36,861 bases of DNA, taken from Actinomycetota bacterium. Its GTDB lineage: Bacteria > Actinomycetota > Thermoleophilia > Solirubrobacterales > 70-9. The notes beneath the pieces are model-generated. The model did not search any database and was not told the DNA's origin. It saw only the letters and a list, made by a program, of their open reading frames with translations. Location: the NCBI GenBank assembly GCA_018268575.1, contig JAFDWF010000033.1:1-36861 (forward strand), written 5' to 3'. Shown one piece after another: positions 16,147-23,650 of the stretch (its first letter is position 1; each line of letters begins with the position of its first letter). The position numbers and the translations under genes are program-made.

Positions 16147-17145
16147 CTATCGCGGGGTGGCTGCGGGGGCGGCAGTCGATCCTCGCCGCCGCAGTTCCAC
16201 GCCGAGCAGTCGATGGCTCAGGCCGGTGCCGTCGAGTTGGGCGAGCAGCATCTCGGTCGCGGCACGTCCGGCGTCGGCGGCGGGAAGCGCGATCGTCGTC
16301 AGGCCCAGCGCCCGCGACAGGTGGGTCTCGTTGAAGCCGATCAGGGAAAGCTGGTCCGGGACCGACACCCCGCGCGCTTGGGCGGCGCTGAACGCCATCG
16401 CCGCGAGGGAGTCGCTGTCACAAATCGCTGCGGTCGCGCCGTTCAGGCCGCCCGCGATCCGATCTTCGAGTTCGTCCCGTCCCTTGTCGAAATCGAAGGA
16501 GACTTCGACCGTGCTGACCAGCAGGTCGGCAGCCGCCGCCGCTATGCCCTTGTCCCGTTCGGCGAAGGTGATTCTGGTCGTATCTCCATGTATGTGCGCG
16601 ATCCGCCGGTGCCCGAGCTCGCGAAGCAGATCGATCGCGAGGCGGACCCCTGTGGCGAGGTCGTAGCGAACCCACGAGATCGTTCGCGGCGTGCCACCGT
16701 CCAGGACCACGGCCCCGTTGGGGATCTCCCGTGCCTGCCGCAATTCACGACGGTTGGGCGAATGGAGGACGAGGCCGTCCAGGGTGGCGGCGCGGGTGGC
16801 GGCGATCGCATCGCTCAGGCCTGCCTTGGCGCCGGACTCGATCATCGCGACCGTGTAGCCGCGTGGCGACGCCGCCGCCTGGCTGCCCCTGAGAACGTCG
16901 CCGAAGAACGGGTCCGAGACGTTCGGGATGACCAGCCCGATCATGTGCGCCCTTCCCGAGCGCAGGCTGCGGGCGCTCGGGCTCGGTCGGTAGCCGAGTT
17001 CCTCGGCGACCTTACGTACGCGTTCCTGGGTGGCGGCCGAGATTTTGCCGTCGGCGGCGTCCCGGAAAACGAGCGATACGGTGGTCTGAGAGACCCCTGC
17101 GTGCCGGGCGATGTCCTTGCTCGTAAGTTTCCTGGGGTCCGCCAC
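16147..17145 (-). CDS. LacI-family transcriptional regulator, likely regulator of the whole block
   Basis: The 332-residue LacI/GalR repressor has a helix-turn-helix at 6-30 (recognition segment 'VSQTTVSLV', 18-26) and a hinge 'SARSLRSGRAHMIGLV' with Leu61 as the minor-groove lever. A periplasmic-binding-type effector domain follows ('NVSDPFFGDVLRGSQ', 'DGLVLHSPN', 'RRIAHIHGD', 'AAICDSDSLAAMAFSAAQARG'). LacI proteins bind palindromes with a central CG step, which is what the TAC-GTA operators show. Operator copy 4 lies 35 nt upstream of its GTG start, suggesting autoregulation. The effector is presumably the transported compound or an early intermediate. The SD AGGAGAAAGG is upstream of GTG 17145. 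Confidence 0.9.
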   Translation of the reverse strand: MADPRKLTSKDIARHAGVSQTTVSLVFRDAADGKISAATQERVRKVAEELGYRPSPSARSLRSGRAHMIGLVIPNVSDPFFGDVLRGSQAAASPRGYTVAMIESGAKAGLSDAIAATRAATLDGLVLHSPNRRELRQAREIPNGAVVLDGGTPRTISWVRYDLATGVRLAIDLLRELGHRRIAHIHGDTTRITFAERDKGIAAAAADLLVSTVEVSFDFDKGRDELEDRIAGGLNGATAAICDSDSLAAMAFSAAQARGVSVPDQLSLIGFNETHLSRALGLTTIALPAADAGRAATEMLLAQLDGTGLSHRLLGVELRRRGSTAAPAATPR

Positions 17146-17179
17146 GTCCTGCCTTTCTCCTCGTCGCGCTGGAGCTTGA

Positions 17180-17192
17180 TACTACGTACTAC
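17180..17192. promoter_or_regulatory. LacI-type operator, copy 4 (lacI gene)
   Basis: TACTACGTACTAC; on the minus strand this reads GTAGTACGTAGTA, so the conserved TACGTAGTA points towards the lacI gene. Centred at 17185/17186. Confidence 0.65.
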
Positions 17193-17306
17193 CGCGATGC
17201 ACGCGCGGCCGTCGCCGCGGGCGATATCGGCGCGTCTGAGGGCGCCTCCTCTGGAAGTCCCGTTAGGTGCGGAATTCCTCGAGTGCTTCGACGCATCTAG
17301 TTAATG

Positions 17307-17316
17307 TTACGTAGTA
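17307..17316. promoter_or_regulatory. LacI-type operator, copy 5
   Basis: TTACGTAGTA centred at 17310/17311, upstream of the BMP operon. Confidence 0.65.
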
Positions 17317-17372
17317 CTGACGACGCCCCCACATTCTCGGGAGTCCCGTGGCCTTGCTTGCATTTCTGGGTG

Positions 17373-17383
17373 TTACGTAGTAG
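17373..17383. promoter_or_regulatory. LacI-type operator, copy 6 (BMP operon promoter)
   Basis: TTACGTAGTAG centred at 17376/17377, 66 bp from copy 5 and 79 nt before the BMP lipoprotein ATG. Confidence 0.7.
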
Positions 17384-17462
17384 CTTCGCGGAGAGGCGAG
17401 TTCAGTTCGTGCCTTGCCACGGCACTCGCCAGGGTGATATCGGAGAAAGGAGAGGTGCCCTC

Positions 17463-18542
17463 ATGAGATCTGCGTCGGTTGCTGTCCTGGTCGTAGTGGT
17501 GTCCCTGCTGGCCTCGGGATGCGGGTCCGGCAGTTCAAGCGCGACCGGAGGGAGCACGGGTGGTGGCGGAGAAGTCGCCGGTGGCGGCAAGCTTGCCTGC
17601 TTGGTCACCAGTGGGTCGGGCGTCAGCGATCACAGCTTCAATCAGGCGGCCTGGACGGGCGTGAAGGCGGGCGCCGAAGCGAAGGGGCTCGAACCTCGGT
17701 ACGCGCAGGCCGAAAGCAGCGCCGACTATCAGTCGGCCGCCAGCGCGTTCACCAAACAGCCCTGTGCGCTGATCGTCACCAACGGCTTCGCGATGGCCGA
17801 TGCGACCGAAACCGTCGCCACCGAAGACCCGAGCAGCCATTTCGCGATCGTGGACTTCGGTTTCGAACCCCAGCTTCCGAATGTCCAGGGGCTCCAGTTC
17901 AACGCCGCAGAAGCAGCATTCCTGGCAGGGTTCGCCGCCGCGGGCTACTCGAAGACCGGCGTGGTCGCGACCTACGGAGGCGAACAGCAGCCGCCGCTGA
18001 CGCTGTATATGGACGGGTACGTCGACGGCGTCGACTACTACAACAAGACCCATGGGACCCAGGTCAAGGTGCTCGGCTGGAACAAGGCGTCCCAGTCGGG
18101 GACGTTCGTCGGCTCGTTCACCGACCAGGCGAAGGGCGAACAGATCGTCAATGACTTCATCGGTCAGGGCGCCGACGTCATCCTCACGCTCGGCGGGCTC
18201 GCCAATGAGGGCGCGTTGGCGGCGGTCGAACACGACAACGGCCAGGCGAAGCTGATCTGGGACGACACGGACGGTTGCGTCGAACAGCCGAGTGCCTGCA
18301 AGTCGATCCTCACTAGCGCGATGAAGAACATCTCGGTGGCCACCCAACAGGCGGTCGAAGGAGCGGCCGAAGGGCATTACGACAACAGCAACTACGTCGG
18401 CACCCTCGCCAACAACGGGGTCGGGATAGCCTCGTTCCGCGGCCAGATCAGCTCGGCGCTCGAAAAGGAAGTCGAAGCCGTCAAGCAGAAGATCATCGAC
18501 GGCGAAGTCAAGGTCGAATCCCCCTCGACGCCGCACGGATGA
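17463..18542 (+). CDS. BMP/PnrA-family substrate-binding lipoprotein
   Basis: The 359-residue binding protein of a BMP-type ABC importer has a lipoprotein signal peptide with lipobox LLASGC (Cys20) and a Gly/Ser-rich linker (21-45). The type I periplasmic-binding fold follows: 'SGVSDHSFNQAAWTGVKAG', 'HFAIVDFGFEP', 'GLQFNAAEAAFLAGFAAAG' and 'ADVILTLGGLANEGALAAV'. The conserved Phe/Asn/Asp positions of nucleoside-binding PnrA proteins appear to be present. Family members bind purine or pyrimidine nucleosides or nucleobases; the ligand here is not known. ATG 17463 has GAAAGGAGAGG upstream. Nineteen of its 20 Glu codons are GAA, the reverse of cytoplasmic genes of the same regulon. Its stop overlaps the ATPase start. 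Confidence 0.9.
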   Translation: MRSASVAVLVVVVSLLASGCGSGSSSATGGSTGGGGEVAGGGKLACLVTSGSGVSDHSFNQAAWTGVKAGAEAKGLEPRYAQAESSADYQSAASAFTKQPCALIVTNGFAMADATETVATEDPSSHFAIVDFGFEPQLPNVQGLQFNAAEAAFLAGFAAAGYSKTGVVATYGGEQQPPLTLYMDGYVDGVDYYNKTHGTQVKVLGWNKASQSGTFVGSFTDQAKGEQIVNDFIGQGADVILTLGGLANEGALAAVEHDNGQAKLIWDDTDGCVEQPSACKSILTSAMKNISVATQQAVEGAAEGHYDNSNYVGTLANNGVGIASFRGQISSALEKEVEAVKQKIIDGEVKVESPSTPHG

Positions 18543-20044
18543 TGAAGCTGGAGTTGCGCGGAATCACCAAGAGGTTCGGTTCCGTCGTCGCGAACGACGG
18601 AATCGACCTCCTCGTCGAGGCGGGAGAGGTCCACTGCCTGCTCGGTGAGAACGGCGCAGGAAAGTCCACCCTGATGAACCTCCTGTACGGGATGCTCTCC
18701 CCGGACTCGGGCGAGATCCTGATCGACGACCGACCCGTCCACCTGGATAGTCCGGCTTCGGCGATGGCCGCCGGGATAGGCATGGTCCACCAGCACTTCA
18801 CCCTCGTCCCTCCGTTGACCGTCGCCGAGAACATCGTTCTCGGCGACGAGCATGGCGGCAGGCTCGGCTGGCTCGACCGCGCCCGGGCCAAGCGCGAGGT
18901 AGCGGATCTGGTGGAGCGCTTTGGGCTCGAGGTGCCGGCCGCGAGCACGATCGAGAGCCTCCCGGTTGGCATCCGGCAGCGCGTCGAGATCCTCAAGGCC
19001 TTGCGTCGTGATGCCCGCCTGCTGATCCTCGACGAGCCGACCGCGGTGCTCACCCCGCACGAGGCGGACCGACTCTTCGACGTCGTCCGCCAGCTGCGTG
19101 CGGATGGGCGGTCGATCGTCTTCATCAGCCATCGTCTCGCCGAGGTCCGCGCGATCTCCGACCGGATCACCGTGATCAGGCATGGTCGAGTAGTCGGCGA
19201 GGCGGATCCGGTGACGACCGAGGTGGAGCTGGCATCGATGATGGTGGGGCGGACGGTCGACCTCGCGGTCGAAAAGCCACCGTTGATCGAGCAGGCTGGG
19301 ACCGCACTCGACCTCGAAGGTGTGAGCCTCCTCGGGGAGGGAGGCGAGCCGCGTCTCGCCGACGTGAACCTCACCCTCCGCACGGGTGAGATCCTTGGCG
19401 TCGCCGGCGTCCAGGGCAACGGCCAGGCCGAGCTGGTCGACATCCTGCTCGGTGCGGAGCACCCCACCTCCGGCACGATCAGGCTCGGTGGCGAGGAGAT
19501 GCAAGGATGCTCGAGGCGCGAGATGCTCGCTGCCGAGGTCGGATACGTCCCCGAGGATCGCCATGCCGAGGGGTTGATCGACGGTTTCTCGATCGCCGAG
19601 AATCTGATCCTGGACCAGTATCGCGCGAAGCGGTTCAGCTCCGCGGGCCGCCTGCGGTTCGACGAGATCGAGGGGAACGCGGATGAGCTGATGTCGAAGT
19701 TCGACATCAGGGCGCCGAGCAGGGACACGAACTGCGACACGCTTTCGGGTGGCAACGCCCAGAAAGTCGTGCTCGCGCGCGAGCTCTCCCGCGAGCTGCG
19801 GCTGCTCGTCGCCGTGGAGCCGACCCGCGGCCTTGACATCGGCTCCTCCGCCTTCGTCTACAAGCAGATCGTCGACGCACGTTCCCGCGGCACGGCCGTG
19901 GTCCTCGTCTCCTCGGACCTCGATGAGATCTTCTCGCTTGCGGACCGGATCGTCGTGCTCTACCGCGGGCGCGTGACCGGGACGGCGACGCCGAGCACCG
20001 ACCGAGACCAGGTCGGCCTGATGATGGCGGGGGCGGCGGCGTGA
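18539..20044 (+). CDS. ABC transporter ATP-binding protein, double domain (nucleoside type)
   Basis: The 501-residue cytoplasmic ATPase has two nucleotide-binding domains, as in NupO/YufO and RbsA. Domain 1: Walker A 'GENGAGKST' (37-45), degenerate signature 'SLPVGIRQRVEI', Walker B 'LLILDEPTAVLTP', switch His in 'VFISHRL'. Domain 2: degenerate Walker A 'GVQGNGQAE', signature 'LSGGNAQKVVLARELSR', Walker B 'LLVAVEPTRGLDIG'. Asymmetric sites of this kind are usual for the class. The start is ATGATG (18539 or 18542), overlapping the BMP stop. It energises uptake with the two permeases that follow. Almost all Glu codons are GAG. Confidence 0.92.
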   Translation: MMKLELRGITKRFGSVVANDGIDLLVEAGEVHCLLGENGAGKSTLMNLLYGMLSPDSGEILIDDRPVHLDSPASAMAAGIGMVHQHFTLVPPLTVAENIVLGDEHGGRLGWLDRARAKREVADLVERFGLEVPAASTIESLPVGIRQRVEILKALRRDARLLILDEPTAVLTPHEADRLFDVVRQLRADGRSIVFISHRLAEVRAISDRITVIRHGRVVGEADPVTTEVELASMMVGRTVDLAVEKPPLIEQAGTALDLEGVSLLGEGGEPRLADVNLTLRTGEILGVAGVQGNGQAELVDILLGAEHPTSGTIRLGGEEMQGCSRREMLAAEVGYVPEDRHAEGLIDGFSIAENLILDQYRAKRFSSAGRLRFDEIEGNADELMSKFDIRAPSRDTNCDTLSGGNAQKVVLARELSRELRLLVAVEPTRGLDIGSSAFVYKQIVDARSRGTAVVLVSSDLDEIFSLADRIVVLYRGRVTGTATPSTDRDQVGLMMAGAAA

Positions 20045-21279
20045 GCCAGGCGAGCGCACCGGCAGGGCCGGTCACGGCTCCCGAGGAGAGGTCAAGCGGC
20101 CGAGTCGAGGATCGGCGCGGGCGCTCCTGCCGGGATGCGAAGGTGACCGCGCTGGCGCTGGTCCTCGCCTTCGCGATCGGGGCGGTCATCATTGCCGTGT
20201 CGAATGAAGTGGTCCTCGAAGCCTGGGGAAACTTCGGCAATGAACCGCTCCGTGCGGTCGAAGCCAGCTTCGAAGCGGTCGGCGAAGCCTACGGTGCACT
20301 GTTCGAAGGCGCCTTGTTCGACCCCGGCGCGGCGAGTGTCACTGAATTCTTCGCCCCGATCTCGGAAACCGCGGTGGCGGCCACGCCGCTGATAGCCAGC
20401 GGGCTGGCGGTCACCCTTGCTTTCCGCTCCGGGCTCTTCAACATCGGCGGCGAGGGACAGGCGATTCTCGGGGCGGCGGCGAGCGCCTACGTCGGCTTCC
20501 ATTTCGGCCTGCCCCCGGTGATCCACCTTTTCGCCGCGCTCCTTGCCGCCACGCTCGCCGGCGCGGCGTGGGGGTTCGTTCCTGGTTACCTCAAGGTCAG
20601 GACCGGTGCGCACGAGGTGATCACGACGATCATGCTCAACTACGTCGCAGGCTTGCTGGTCGTCTACCTGCTCACGATGAAGGCGTTCGAGCGAGTCGGC
20701 CGGAGCGCCGGGATCAGTCCGCTGGTGGCGGGCAATGCGCGGCTGCCGGAGCTCTTCGGTGGCGGTCTTCGCGTCAATGCCGGCCTGATCCTGGTCTTGT
20801 GCCTCGCCTGGGTTGTCTGGTGGCTCTTGTTCAGGACGACCTTGGGCTACGGGCTGCGCGCGGTCGGCCAGAACCGAAAGGCGGCCCGCTCAGGCGGTAT
20901 CGACGTCGGCGCCACGGTGATCGGGGCGATGTCGATCAGCGGCGCGCTTGCCGGGCTCGCCGGCGCCTGCACCATGCTCGGGACCGACTTCGCCCTCAGC
21001 AGTGAGACGGCCGCCGGCCTCGGCTTCGCCGGAATCAGCGTCGCCCTGCTCGGCCGGGCCACGGTCAAGGGCACGGTTGCAGCGGGCTTCCTCTTCGGCG
21101 CTCTGCAGGCGGGCTCGATCCAGATGCAGGCGGCGACCGGAACGTCTGCCGATCTCGTGACGGTGATCGAGGCGCTGATCGTGCTGACGATCGCCGCTCC
21201 CCTCTTGATGGCCCGAGTCTTCAGACTGCGGGCCGGGGATGCGGGGGTCTCCACGACCTCGGGTGGGTGGTCGGCGTGA
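20041..21279 (+). CDS. ABC transporter permease 1 (nucleoside type, YufP-like)
   Basis: The 412-residue inner-membrane permease has a cytoplasmic N-terminus of about 35 residues and a first hydrophobic segment 'ALALVLAFAIGAVIIAV'. A likely extracellular stretch of about 60 residues, rich in Glu and Phe, is followed by the conserved permease core with 'GLFNIGGEGQAILGAA', 'GAHEVITTIMLNYVAG' and 'LRAVGQNRKAARSGGIDV' (coupling region). GTG 20041 overlaps the ATPase stop. The first segment after the N-terminus has nine Glu codons, all GAA, whereas the nine Glu codons elsewhere in the gene are all GAG. It pairs with the permease at 21276. Confidence 0.9.
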   Translation: MSQASAPAGPVTAPEERSSGRVEDRRGRSCRDAKVTALALVLAFAIGAVIIAVSNEVVLEAWGNFGNEPLRAVEASFEAVGEAYGALFEGALFDPGAASVTEFFAPISETAVAATPLIASGLAVTLAFRSGLFNIGGEGQAILGAAASAYVGFHFGLPPVIHLFAALLAATLAGAAWGFVPGYLKVRTGAHEVITTIMLNYVAGLLVVYLLTMKAFERVGRSAGISPLVAGNARLPELFGGGLRVNAGLILVLCLAWVVWWLLFRTTLGYGLRAVGQNRKAARSGGIDVGATVIGAMSISGALAGLAGACTMLGTDFALSSETAAGLGFAGISVALLGRATVKGTVAAGFLFGALQAGSIQMQAATGTSADLVTVIEALIVLTIAAPLLMARVFRLRAGDAGVSTTSGGWSA

Positions 21280-22529
21280 ATGCGATCTCGGCCTCGGCGA
21301 CCGGAAACATGGGGGAGACGCGGCGGGCTCCGTTCGCGCTCATCGTCGCCGGAATCCTTCTCGCGGTGGTCCTCGGTCTCACCGGGGAGCCATCCAAGTC
21401 GGCGAAGTTCGCGATCTCACCGGTCGACTCCAACATCAACCTCGGATCTATCTCCTTGCCGGTGGGCGTAGTCGGCTTGATCTGCGGGGCTCTCACAGTT
21501 GCGCTGGGTGCCTACGCGCTGACCCTCCTGCCGCGTCGGATGCCACCGTGGATACTGCGCACGGCGTTCGGGCTGATCGCTGTGGCCTTCTTGGTCTGGG
21601 CGGCAGCCGGGAATAGCTTGAACCTCTCCTCGCTCGCCGAGGCGTCGGTGGTCGGCGCCTTGCCGCTGCTGCTCGGCGCCCTGGCCGGAGTTCTCTGCGA
21701 GCGCTCCGGCGTGATCAACATCGCGATCGAGGGGCAGTTCCTCTTCGGGGCATTCGCGGCCTCCGTCGCCGCCAGCGCCCTCGGTCTCTGGGTGGGCCTG
21801 GTGGCGGGATCGGTCGCCGGAGGCCTGATCGGCGCGATCCTGGCCTACCTTGCGGTCCGCTACGCGGCCGACCAGGTGATCGTCGGCTTCGTCCTCAACC
21901 TCCTCGCCCTCGGCCTAACCAGCTTCCTCTTCACCCAAGTGATCGTTCCCAACCAGGAAGCTTTCGGGTCGCCGCCGACCTTCAGCCCGATCGACATCCC
22001 TGTGTTGAGCGAACTTCCGATCGTCGGCCCGGCGCTCTTCGACCAGAACGTGATCCTCTACATCGCCATCGCGATCCTGGTGGCGACGCAACTCATGCTT
22101 TCCCGGTCCCGGTGGGGGCTGCGGACCCGCGCCGTGGGCGAGAGCCCGGAGGCCGCTCAGAGCGCCGGCATCGACGTGCTCCGGCTGAGGACGAGGAACG
22201 TGATCGCAGGCGGGCTGATCGCCGGCCTGGCCGGGGTGTTCCTGACGATCGGCTCGGTAGGTGCCTTTACCCCGAACATCTCCTCGGGCAAGGGGTTCAT
22301 CGCCCTCGCGGTCCTGATCTTCGGTCGCTGGAGCCCGGGCGGCTCGCTCCTCGCAGCGCTGCTGTTCGGGTTCGCCGAGGCGGTCGAGAGCGCCCTCTCG
22401 GTGGTCGGCTCACCGATCCCACCGGAGCTGCTGCAGATGTTCCCCTACCTCGTCACCCTCGTCGTCGTCGCCGGATTGGTCGGTCGCGCCCGGCCGCCGG
22501 CCGCCGACGGCAAGCCGTTCATCCCCTGA
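21276..22529 (+). CDS. ABC transporter permease 2 (nucleoside type, YufQ-like)
   Basis: The 417-residue second permease is a heterodimer partner of the preceding one. The core motifs 'ERSGVINIAIEGQFLFGAF', 'YAADQVIVGFVLNLLALG' and 'RAVGESPEAAQSAGIDVLR' are present, with about nine hydrophobic segments and an N-terminal extension of roughly 90 residues carrying two to three extra ones. GTG 21276 overlaps the first permease's stop (GTGA). It is the last gene of the importer operon. The next gene (kinase) has its own operator, so importer and kinase are parallel transcription units of one regulon. Confidence 0.9.
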   Translation: MNAISASATGNMGETRRAPFALIVAGILLAVVLGLTGEPSKSAKFAISPVDSNINLGSISLPVGVVGLICGALTVALGAYALTLLPRRMPPWILRTAFGLIAVAFLVWAAAGNSLNLSSLAEASVVGALPLLLGALAGVLCERSGVINIAIEGQFLFGAFAASVAASALGLWVGLVAGSVAGGLIGAILAYLAVRYAADQVIVGFVLNLLALGLTSFLFTQVIVPNQEAFGSPPTFSPIDIPVLSELPIVGPALFDQNVILYIAIAILVATQLMLSRSRWGLRTRAVGESPEAAQSAGIDVLRLRTRNVIAGGLIAGLAGVFLTIGSVGAFTPNISSGKGFIALAVLIFGRWSPGGSLLAALLFGFAEAVESALSVVGSPIPPELLQMFPYLVTLVVVAGLVGRARPPAADGKPFIP

Positions 22530-22572
22530 TCTTCCGGCGGCGCGGGAGTCCCGTCGAAAGACGGACTGGTAT

Positions 22573-22588
22573 AGTACTACGTAGTAGT
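22573..22588. promoter_or_regulatory. LacI-type operator, copy 7 (kinase operon)
   Basis: AGTACTACGTAGTAGT is centred at 22580/22581. The inner 12 bp (22575-22586) are a perfect palindrome identical to the core of copy 1. It lies between the permease 2 stop and the kinase gene. Confidence 0.75.
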
Positions 22589-22638
22589 TCGAAGGCGTAA
22601 TCTAACACTGCCAAGTGACCAATCCAGCCAGGAGAATC

Positions 22639-23625
22639 GTGACGCCAGACCAACCCGTCGCCGCCGTGCTCGGTGACGCAGCTTGCGACCTTACGTTCTG
22701 GAAAGACCGCGACCTGCCGGTCGTATGCAACTTTCCACTGGAGGTAAAACGCGGCGGCACCGCGGCCAACACCGCGGTCGGCCTCGCCCGGCAGGGAGTT
22801 CCGGTGGAGTTCTTCGGCGTCGTCGGCGACGATCCGCTCGGGATGGTCATCCTCGACGACCTCGCGCGCGAGGGGGTCGACACGGCCGGGGTACGAGTCC
22901 GCAACGGTGTGGCGACCCCTCAGGTTCTCTACGCGATCGACGAGGACGGTTCCCTGTGGGGCAACACGGTATGGCCTCCGCTGCTGGAGTCGGCGATCTT
23001 CGCACTCGAGAAGGGGGACGTGGACATCGCCCACCTGAGGCGGTTCGGCTGGCTGCACGTGGTCGGCCTCTGCTTCTTGAAGTCGCCGCTTCGCGAGACG
23101 GCGCTCGCGGTGATGGAGGCTGCCAAGGAGCAGGCTGTGCCGGTGTCGCTCGACCTCAATCTTCGTGCAATGGAGAGTGTCGAGATCGCCGAGGTCAGGT
23201 CCGCGCTCGAGCGGGCCGTGGAGTCGACCAGCTACCTGCTCGGGTCGGCATCGCAGGAGTTCAGCGTCCTCTTCCCCGACTCCACGCCCGAAGAGGCGGC
23301 GCGTCGCATCGCCGAGAGGGGGTGCACCGTGATCTTGAGGATGTCGAAGGACGGAGCGACCGCGATCTCCGCCGACCGAACCGTCACCGTGCCGGCACTG
23401 TCCGTCGACCCGGTGAGCCCGGTCGGGGCCGGCGATGCCTTCAACGCCGGCTTCATCACCGCTCTGTTGCGAGGCGAGGAGGTCGAGGCTGGCGTGCGTC
23501 GCGGCAACGCCACCGCCGCGCTGACGATCTCGCGTGCCGAGGCCGATGCCCCGAGCGGTGCCGCTGTGGAGGCAAAGCTTGCCGAGGCCTTCGGTCCCGC
23601 TGGCTCAACAATCGAGCCGCGCTAG
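22639..23625 (+). CDS. PfkB-family carbohydrate/nucleoside kinase
   Basis: The 328-residue ribokinase-fold enzyme would phosphorylate a sugar or nucleoside with ATP. PfkB motif 1 is 'GGTAANTAVGLARQG' (about 38-52) and motif 2 is 'GAGDAFNAGF' (263-272) with catalytic Asp266. The sugar-binding 'GDAACD' lies at the N-terminus. GTG 22639 follows AGGAG by 4 nt and starts right before the first beta strand; GTG 22615 in frame is the alternative and would add eight residues. Under operator copy 7 and just before the pyruvate kinase gene. With a nucleoside-type importer in the regulon and no nucleosidase or phosphorylase visible, the enzyme may act on the imported compound itself (inference). Twenty-four of 25 Glu codons are GAG. 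Confidence 0.88.
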   Translation: MTPDQPVAAVLGDAACDLTFWKDRDLPVVCNFPLEVKRGGTAANTAVGLARQGVPVEFFGVVGDDPLGMVILDDLAREGVDTAGVRVRNGVATPQVLYAIDEDGSLWGNTVWPPLLESAIFALEKGDVDIAHLRRFGWLHVVGLCFLKSPLRETALAVMEAAKEQAVPVSLDLNLRAMESVEIAEVRSALERAVESTSYLLGSASQEFSVLFPDSTPEEAARRIAERGCTVILRMSKDGATAISADRTVTVPALSVDPVSPVGAGDAFNAGFITALLRGEEVEAGVRRGNATAALTISRAEADAPSGAAVEAKLAEAFGPAGSTIEPR

Positions 23626-23650
23626 GCAGGGCGGGAGGGGGTGAACGTTC

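Larger units (their letters stand above)
17146..17462. promoter_or_regulatory. Divergent control region lacI / BMP transporter operon
   Basis: This 317-bp gap has no gene but carries three copies of the block operator (17180-17192, 17307-17316, 17373-17383), with centres 125 and 66 bp apart. TTGCTT (17354-17359) and TAGTAG (17378-17383, 18-nt spacer) could be the -35 and -10 of the BMP operon, with operator copy 6 overlapping the -10. Several operators in one region fit DNA looping by a tetrameric or paired LacI protein (inference). Confidence 0.6.

Noticed and set aside
17008..17022. TTACGTACG in the lacI coding region
   Set aside because: Only a TACGTA core with no GTAGTA arm; coding sequence explains it.
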